Source of the DNA: Aurantiacibacter sp. D1-12
GTDB lineage: Bacteria > Pseudomonadota > Alphaproteobacteria > Sphingomonadales > Sphingomonadaceae
Length of the DNA: 64,000 bases
Reading direction: 5' to 3'
Assembly (NCBI RefSeq): GCF_028858515.1
Contig: NZ_JAPJZJ010000005.1
Span: 62,001 to 126,000, forward strand
Shown here: piece after piece, positions 58,653-64,000 of the stretch
How the letters are laid out: each line of letters starts with the position of its first letter
Numbering within the stretch: position 1 is the stretch's first letter
Notes under the pieces: generated by a model
What the model was told of the DNA's origin: nothing
Databases searched by the model: none
The model's input: the letters and a program-made list of their open reading frames with translations, nothing else
Made by a program: the position numbers and the translations under genes

Positions 58653-59428
58653 CCCGCCTTTCCAACGCCTTCTCCGCTCCCCACCCCGCCCTTGTCGCCT
58701 TTATCACCGCTGGCGATGGCGACACTGCAGCCAATCTCGATGCACTCGTTGCGGGCGGCGCTGATGTGATTGAGCTGGGCATGCCCTTCACCGATCCGAT
58801 GGCCGACGGCCCCGCGATTCAGGCGGCGAATATCCGCGCTCTCGGCAATGGCACGACCACCGCCGATGTCTTCGCGCTCGCCACCGCCTTTCGCCAGCGC
58901 CACCCGGACGTTCCGCTGGTGCTGATGGGCTATGCCAATCCAATGATCCGACGCGGACCTGAGTGGTTTGCCGATGCTTGTGAACAAGCGGGCGTTGACG
59001 GTGTGATCTGCGTTGATCTCGCGCCCGAAGAGGACGGGGACCTTGGTCCTGCCCTGCGCGACAAAGGCATTGCCCCAATCCGTCTTTCCACCCCCACCAC
59101 GTCGGACGCGCGGCTGCCTGCCGTGCTCGATGGATCGGGCGGTTTCCTCTACTACGTCAGCGTCGCAGGGATCACCGGCAAGCAGGCTGCTGCAATCGAG
59201 AGCATCGAGGCAAACGTTAGCCGCATCAAGTCGCACACCGATCTGCCCGTCGCGGTCGGATTCGGCGTGCGCGAGCCGGAACAGGCCGAGGCAATCGCCA
59301 GGGTCGCCGATGGCGTTGTTGTCGGTTCGGCCTTCATCGACCTCGTCGAAAAGCACGGGAAAGATGCTCCGGAACACTTGCGCGAACTCACCGCAAGGCT
59401 TGCCAAAGCCGTGCATTCTGCCCGATAG
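58649..59428 (+). CDS. trpA: tryptophan synthase alpha chain
   Basis: A 259-residue enzyme cleaving indole-3-glycerol phosphate. The catalytic Glu is in VIELGMPFTDP and the Asp in PMADGPAIQAAN. GVDGVICVDLAPEE and YYVSVAGITG are typical. ATG 58649 gives [25 protein letters not shown]; longer in-frame starts lie inside the membrane-protein gene. It is followed 9 bp later by accD. Confidence 0.97.
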   Translation: MTRLSNAFSAPHPALVAFITAGDGDTAANLDALVAGGADVIELGMPFTDPMADGPAIQAANIRALGNGTTTADVFALATAFRQRHPDVPLVLMGYANPMIRRGPEWFADACEQAGVDGVICVDLAPEEDGDLGPALRDKGIAPIRLSTPTTSDARLPAVLDGSGGFLYYVSVAGITGKQAAAIESIEANVSRIKSHTDLPVAVGFGVREPEQAEAIARVADGVVVGSAFIDLVEKHGKDAPEHLRELTARLAKAVHSAR

Positions 59429-59437
59429 GCTCAGCCC

Positions 59438-60286
59438 ATGTCCTGGTTAACCCGAGTCCGTGAACGTCTGCCGTTCATCAACAAGCGCGAAACGCCCGAC
59501 AACCTCTGGGTGAAATGCCCACGCTGCAAGGAAATGATCTTCGCCAAAGAGTACGAGGCGAACCTCTCGGTCTGCCCCAAGTGCGATCATCATGGCCGGA
59601 TCGGTGCGGACGAACGGCTGGCGCAGTTGCTGGATGAGGGTTTCGAACTTCTGCCTGCACCGGAAGTCACCGAGGACCCGCTCAAGTTCAAGGATTCCAA
59701 ACGCTACACGGATCGCCTGAAAGCCGCACGTGCGGCCAATCCACACCACGATGCTTTCACCTCGGGCTTCGGAACGATCGAAGGCAAGCCTGCGGTGGTT
59801 GGCGTGCAGGACTTCACTTTCATGGGCGGCAGCATGGGCATGGCGGTGGGCGATGCCTTCATCACCGCCGCGCAGAAGGCTCTCGACAACAAGTGCGGCT
59901 TCGTCTGCGTGACCGCTGCAGGCGGCGCGCGCATGCAGGAAGGCATCCTGAGCCTGATGCAGATGCCGCGCGCGACCGTAATGACGCGCCGCCTGCGTGA
60001 GGCTGGCCTTCCCTACATCGTCGTGCTGGCAGACCCGACCACGGGCGGCGTCACCGCCAGCTACGCCATGCTGGGTGACATTCACATTGCCGAGCCCGGT
60101 GCCCTGATCGGCTTTGCCGGCCAGCGTGTGATCCAGGAAACCATTCGCGAGCAATTGCCCGAAGGTTTTCAGCGCGCCGAGTACTTGCACAAGCACGGCA
60201 TGGTCGATCTGGTGGTTAGCCGTCAGGACCTGAAAGGCACGCTTGCTGAACTGCTCGACTATCTGACGCCTGCAAAGGCGGCCTAG
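59438..60286 (+). CDS. accD: acetyl-CoA carboxylase carboxyltransferase subunit beta
   Basis: A 282-residue carboxyltransferase subunit making malonyl-CoA with AccA. The N-terminal zinc ribbon has four Cys ([10 protein letters not shown] and VCPKCDHHG). The crotonase-like core includes [20 protein letters not shown] and [16 protein letters not shown]. The trpA-accD-folC order is standard in proteobacteria. Only a palindromic repeat separates it from folC. Confidence 0.97.
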   Translation: MSWLTRVRERLPFINKRETPDNLWVKCPRCKEMIFAKEYEANLSVCPKCDHHGRIGADERLAQLLDEGFELLPAPEVTEDPLKFKDSKRYTDRLKAARAANPHHDAFTSGFGTIEGKPAVVGVQDFTFMGGSMGMAVGDAFITAAQKALDNKCGFVCVTAAGGARMQEGILSLMQMPRATVMTRRLREAGLPYIVVLADPTTGGVTASYAMLGDIHIAEPGALIGFAGQRVIQETIREQLPEGFQRAEYLHKHGMVDLVVSRQDLKGTLAELLDYLTPAKAA

Positions 60287-60294
60287 TGGCACAT

Positions 60295-60375
60295 CGTCAT
60301 CCCAGCGAAAGCTGGGATCGCTTGCAGAATCGTCTCAGCTTGCCGAGAGAGATCCCAGCTTTCGCTGGGATGACG
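60295..60375. repeat. palindromic repeat with 25-bp perfect inverted arms
   Basis: Arms at 60295-60319 and 60351-60375 are exact reverse complements, separated by 31 bp. Each arm is itself largely palindromic around GCGAAAGC/GCTTTCGC (TCCCAGC...GCTGGGA). The element fills nearly all of the accD-folC gap and ends 5 bp before the folC ATG, so it sets the folC ribosome-binding context. This looks like a common alphaproteobacterial intergenic repeat; copy number is not visible here. Confidence 0.8.
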
Positions 60376-60380
60376 GTGAT

Positions 60381-61727
60381 ATGAAAGACTTCGCCATTTC
60401 CGATAACGCAGCGGTCCAGAAACAACTGGACCGCCTCGCCGACCTACCGCTGCCACGTGGTGGGCTTGGCCTCGACACCATCCGCGAAATGTGCGCACGG
60501 CTGGGTAATCCCGAACGCGACCTGCCGCCCGTGTTCCACGTTGCTGGGACCAACGGCAAAGGCTCCACATGCGCCTTCCTGCGCGCCATGCTGGAGGCCG
60601 ACGGCAAGCGGGTCCATGTCCACACCAAGCCGCATCTGGTGCGCTATAACGAACGTATCCGCATCGCTGGCGAGCTGGTTTCCGATACGGAGCTGGCGAG
60701 CCTGCTGGAAGAGGTACTCGACGCCTCCGCTGATCTCACCCCAAGCTTTTTCGAAGTCACCACCGCCGCCATGTTTCTCGCTTTCGCGCGCCATCCGGCG
60801 GATGCCTGTGTGATCGAGGTCGGGCTTGGCGGACGCTTCGATGCAACGAACGTACTGGGGCCGGAGGTGCTGGTCGCCTGCGGCATCGCCTCGCTCGGGG
60901 TCGATCACGATCATTTTCTGCTGCAGCCGGACCCGACCGCCCCCTCGTCCGAGAACAAACTGGTGCGGATCGGATTCGAAAAGGCAGGCATCGCCAAGCT
61001 GGGCGTTCCGCTGGTCACGCAGGGCTACGCCGACGACATCGCTGCACAAATTAGCGAATGTTCGCATCAAGCCGGAGCGCCGCTCTATGCGTGTGACCAG
61101 CAATGGTCAGCGCAGGCGAACGATACCGGTATTGCCTACCGTGACGCATGGGGCACGCTTGACTTGCCGCTCCCCACAATTCCGGGCGCGCATCAGGCGG
61201 AAAATGCCGCCCTCGCCGTGGCGATGATTCGGCACCAGAATGTCGTAGAAGGTTCCGAGGACACGTTCGCCGATGGTATCCGCAACGCAAGCTGGCCCGC
61301 CCGCTTGCACGAACTTGGGCCGGGACCGCTCACGGAAATGCTGGCTGGCCGCAAGGTCATTCTGGACGGCGGGCACAATCCCGACGCCGCGCGGGCGATG
61401 GCGGCTTTCCTCGCAGGCGCCGAAAAGCCAGTGCACGCGATTGTCGGGATGATGGCGGCAAAGGATGCAGGCCAATTCCTCGAGATACTCAGTCCGCACT
61501 TGGCCAGCGTAACGGGCATCCCGATTGCCGGGCACGATAGCTTGAGCAGCGAGGAAATCGCAAAGCTGGCCGGTGAGCATGTGTCTGAGGCGACGAGCGC
61601 TCCCGATATGACATCGGCAGCGGCACTATTGGCTGAGCGCACCGAAGCTAGCGGAACGCTGCTGATCGCAGGCTCGCTCTACCTCGCCGGGCAAGTATTG
61701 AAGCTCAACCGCGAGTGGCCTGACTAA
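60381..61727 (+). CDS. folC: bifunctional folylpolyglutamate synthase/dihydrofolate synthase
   Basis: A 448-residue Mur-ligase-superfamily enzyme adding glutamate to folates. The ATP loop is GTNGKGSTCAFLRAML, HTKPHLVRYNERI binds folate, and EVGLGGRFDATNVL plus the C-terminal ILDGGHNPDAARAM are characteristic. No strong Shine-Dalgarno is visible; the upstream sequence comes from the palindromic repeat. It converges with the AmpG-like gene with a 4-bp overlap. Confidence 0.95.
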   Translation: MKDFAISDNAAVQKQLDRLADLPLPRGGLGLDTIREMCARLGNPERDLPPVFHVAGTNGKGSTCAFLRAMLEADGKRVHVHTKPHLVRYNERIRIAGELVSDTELASLLEEVLDASADLTPSFFEVTTAAMFLAFARHPADACVIEVGLGGRFDATNVLGPEVLVACGIASLGVDHDHFLLQPDPTAPSSENKLVRIGFEKAGIAKLGVPLVTQGYADDIAAQISECSHQAGAPLYACDQQWSAQANDTGIAYRDAWGTLDLPLPTIPGAHQAENAALAVAMIRHQNVVEGSEDTFADGIRNASWPARLHELGPGPLTEMLAGRKVILDGGHNPDAARAMAAFLAGAEKPVHAIVGMMAAKDAGQFLEILSPHLASVTGIPIAGHDSLSSEEIAKLAGEHVSEATSAPDMTSAAALLAERTEASGTLLIAGSLYLAGQVLKLNREWPD

Positions 61728-63445
61728 GCCGCGGCCTCCGGCGCAACAACACCGCTGTCTTTGCCAGCACGCTTCTGCCTGATCCATTCGAAAATACACA
61801 GGACAACCGCCACACCGCCGATCAAGGTCGTCAGGATGAAGACGTCAAAATAGCCGCGATCTTCGATCATTTCGCCTAGCGCGCCGCGGCCCAAAGTGCC
61901 CACCAGCAGCGTGAGTGAGGAGAGCAGCGCGTATTGCACGGCGGAATACTTCTTCGACACGATTGAGCTGAGCCACGCGACATAGGCTGCACCGGCGATA
62001 CCGATGGCGAGGTTCTCCCACATGATCGTGAAGGTCAGCCGCGGCAAAGCCTCTGAACCGAACGGTGCCATGAAGTTGATCAGAGCGGAGAAGCCGATTG
62101 CATCGCTGGCCGCCTGCATGTTCGCCCCGCCGATTGCCATATCGGCGTAGAGCAGATTGGTCAGCGCGGCGATCAGCGCACCGAAGGTTAGCGTCGCCAT
62201 TCGGCCTACAACGGTAAGCATGTAGCCGCCCAGCGCCAGCCCAGCGATGATCGCACCCACGCCGAAGAACTTGGAAGCGAAGGCCACCTCGTCGTTCGTG
62301 TAGTTCAGTTCACCCAGATAGAACGGATAGGCAAAGGTGCCCCAGATCGCGTCGCAGATGCGATAGGTCAGGACGAGCGAGAGGATCAGCACAAGCGACC
62401 AGCCCATGCGGCCGACAAATTCGACCAGCGGCATCACCAGCGCGCGGTAGAGATGGTCGATGGCAAACGAACCGCCCTCGCCTGCAACCATGTCTTCGGT
62501 CATCACGTTCTCGCCCTTGCGCTTTTGCGAAGCGAGCCAGCCGGCAATGAAGGCCGGAATCACCACCGTCGCCACGATGATCCACGGACCGAAGTTCACC
62601 GTGAACTCAGTCGGATTCGGTCGCTCTTCGGGCGAATAGGCGAGCGACATATACATGAACGTCAGCACCGTCCCGATGGCAACCGCCCAAAGCAGGCCGA
62701 CCGCGCCCAGCGCTTTGGCGCGGACCGATGGCTTAAGCTCACCCGCTTTACGAAGGCTCAGGAGAAGCTCGTCTTCTTCACCCTCACCCGCTTCGCTGAC
62801 CTTGGTATCCGGCGCCCAAAGACCCGCGATGCCGATGGCGAGCAGGATGCCGCCCATGATCAGGTAAGTCTGCGGCCAACCGATGCGCGCCGCAATGATG
62901 AGGCCAAGCGCGCCGCCGACGAGTGCGGCAAGTCGGTAGCCCATCTGATAAACGGTCGAGAGGATATCTAGTGTCGCCTCCTCATCCGCCACATCGATAC
63001 GCCAGGCATTGATCGCAATATCCTGCGTCGCACTCGCGAGTGCCCCGATGCCGGCGAGCAGGCTGAACCAGCCGATTGCCTCGTTGGTCGGGTTGGACAG
63101 GCTCAACGCTATCAGGATCACGCCAAGAAGGATCTGTGCAGGTACGATCCATTGCTTGCGCTTGCCAAGCCTGGAAAAGCCGGGGATCGAAACCTTGTCG
63201 ATCAGCGGCGACCACAGGAACTGGAAAGCATAGGCAAGGCCGATAAGCGAGAAGACACCCATCGTCTCCAGCTCTACCTCTGCTTCGGAAAGCCAGGCGT
63301 AGAGCGTGCCGAGGAACAGCGAGAACGGCAGGCCGCTGGCGAACCCGAACAGCGCGGTGTATCCGCTCTTCGGATTACGCAGGCTCCTGAACAGCGTGCC
63401 CCAACCGGGCTTTTTCTTGGTCGTTTCAGCTGTGGCTTCGGCCAT
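61724..63445 (-). CDS. ampG: AmpG-family muropeptide MFS transporter
   Basis: A 573-residue MFS permease, longer than E. coli AmpG. AmpG landmarks are GYTALFGFASGLPFSLFLGTLYAWL, FQFLWSPLIDKV, RKQWIVPAQILLG and ASATQDIAINAWRIDV. About 14 hydrophobic segments are visible. It imports GlcNAc-anhydroMurNAc peptides for recycling, which matches the S66 carboxypeptidase and Mur ligase at 14125-16410. It is divergent from the pseudouridine synthase gene, overlapping folC at its 3' end. Confidence 0.9.
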   Translation of the reverse strand: MAEATAETTKKKPGWGTLFRSLRNPKSGYTALFGFASGLPFSLFLGTLYAWLSEAEVELETMGVFSLIGLAYAFQFLWSPLIDKVSIPGFSRLGKRKQWIVPAQILLGVILIALSLSNPTNEAIGWFSLLAGIGALASATQDIAINAWRIDVADEEATLDILSTVYQMGYRLAALVGGALGLIIAARIGWPQTYLIMGGILLAIGIAGLWAPDTKVSEAGEGEEDELLLSLRKAGELKPSVRAKALGAVGLLWAVAIGTVLTFMYMSLAYSPEERPNPTEFTVNFGPWIIVATVVIPAFIAGWLASQKRKGENVMTEDMVAGEGGSFAIDHLYRALVMPLVEFVGRMGWSLVLILSLVLTYRICDAIWGTFAYPFYLGELNYTNDEVAFASKFFGVGAIIAGLALGGYMLTVVGRMATLTFGALIAALTNLLYADMAIGGANMQAASDAIGFSALINFMAPFGSEALPRLTFTIMWENLAIGIAGAAYVAWLSSIVSKKYSAVQYALLSSLTLLVGTLGRGALGEMIEDRGYFDVFILTTLIGGVAVVLCIFEWIRQKRAGKDSGVVAPEAAA

Positions 63446-63510
63446 TGAGGCGCTCCCGTATTATCTTCCCTCTCCCGCATTACCGCTAAACCATCGCAAT
63501 GGAAGGCTAG

Positions 63511-64000
63511 ATGAACGGGCAATCACCGCCTATGGCGCTGCTCATGTCGAATGAACCACGTCCCGAAGGCGATCGGATCGCCAAATTGCTCGCCCGTGCG
63601 GGTGTCGCCAGTCGCCGCGAGATCGAGCGGATGATCGAGGCGCGCCGGATCAAGATCGGGAACGAGCTGGTGACCACGCCCGCCACCTTCCTCACCAGCC
63701 TGAAGGGTGTGACGGTGGACGGCAAACCTGTCGGAAAGCCCGAACGCACGCGGCTATTCGCCTTTCACAAGCCCACCGGCCTGCTGACGGCGGAGCGCGA
63801 TTTCTCGGGTCGCCCAACCATCTACACCGCACTCCGCAACGCTCTGCCCAAGGACACGCCCCGCCTGATGCCTGTCGGACGTCTCGATATGAATACCGAA
63901 GGCCTGCTGCTGCTTACCAACGATGGTGAGTTCAAGCGCACGCTGGAGCTGCCATCCTCTGAAATCCCTCGCACCTACCGCGCGCGCACATTTGGCGAGA
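63511..64000 (+). CDS. RsuA/RluB-family pseudouridine synthase (truncated by window edge)
   Basis: About 163 codons are visible. An S4 RNA-binding domain (DRIAKLLARAGVASRREIERMIEARRIKIG) is followed by the synthase domain with the catalytic Asp in VGRLDMNTEGLLLLTNDGEF. RluB (23S U2605) is the likelier member given the PKDTPRLMPVGRLD form, but RluE/RsuA cannot be excluded from a partial sequence. Starts at 63511, 63532 and 63544 are all in frame; the last gives MSNEPRPEGDRIAK. Divergent from ampG. Confidence 0.9.
   Translation, partial: MNGQSPPMALLMSNEPRPEGDRIAKLLARAGVASRREIERMIEARRIKIGNELVTTPATFLTSLKGVTVDGKPVGKPERTRLFAFHKPTGLLTAERDFSGRPTIYTALRNALPKDTPRLMPVGRLDMNTEGLLLLTNDGEFKRTLELPSSEIPRTYRARTFGE

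Noticed and set aside
1-64000. CRISPR array, insertion sequence or prophage
   Set aside because: No spaced direct-repeat array, transposase, integrase or phage structural gene was seen; only short palindromic repeats and the left-end island.

Overview
The window reads as a GC-rich alphaproteobacterial chromosome, most likely Sphingomonadales and probably Erythrobacteraceae. This is inferred from gene neighbourhoods and protein style, not from a database search. Supporting points are a separate F0 ATP synthase operon ordered atpI-atpB-atpE-atpF'-atpF, the order trpF-trpB-trpA-accD-folC, a TIGR02300-type zinc-ribbon gene beside aroA-cmk-rpsA, an adrenodoxin-reductase-type ferredoxin reductase, and ribosomal proteins with long acidic Ala/Glu tails. 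About 67 protein genes and one tRNA gene (Ala, anticodon GGC) are supported.

Almost everything from 2.2 kb rightwards is core genome: lepA; two GGDEF-EAL-PilZ proteins; fprA, dnaN, fabG and fabD; an LD-carboxypeptidase and a Mur ligase; rpsF-rpsR-rplI; asd; a DPP-IV-like peptidase; ffh-rpsP-rimM-trmD-rplS with a nitrilase and two small membrane proteins inside the operon; aroA-cmk-rpsA; gloB; dodecin; the F0 operon; a YdbL-YnbE-YdbH lipid-transport set; radC; purB; pyrF; the trp-accD-folC operon; an AmpG-like permease; and the start of an RsuA/RluB-type pseudouridine synthase.

The accessory part is the left end, 1-2248. On the minus strand lie a small ubiquitin-like protein, a JAB/JAMM isopeptidase and the N-terminus of a ThiF/E1-like protein cut by the window edge. 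Divergent from them is an XRE repressor followed by an ImmA/IrrE metallopeptidase. This is the layout of a bacterial ubiquitin-like conjugation (anti-phage) operon under control of a CapH/CapP- or ImmR/ImmA-like protease-repressor switch. Two copies of the dyad GATTGC-N6-GCAAT(C/T) lie between the divergent genes and are good candidates for the repressor's operators. The block abuts lepA, and a diverged second copy of the lepA 3' end sits at the junction, suggesting that a mobile island inserted at the lepA 3' end. This is the most novel part of the window.

Smaller structural items include an in-frame repeat insertion in trmD, a BIME-like pair of inverted hairpins next to the tRNA, a 25-bp perfect inverted repeat forming the accD-folC spacer, a hairpin covering the Shine-Dalgarno of dodecin, a BlaI/MecI-like operator over the promoter of a secreted acetamidase homologue, and an AT-rich membrane-protein gene inserted between trpB and trpA with start/stop overlaps on both sides.
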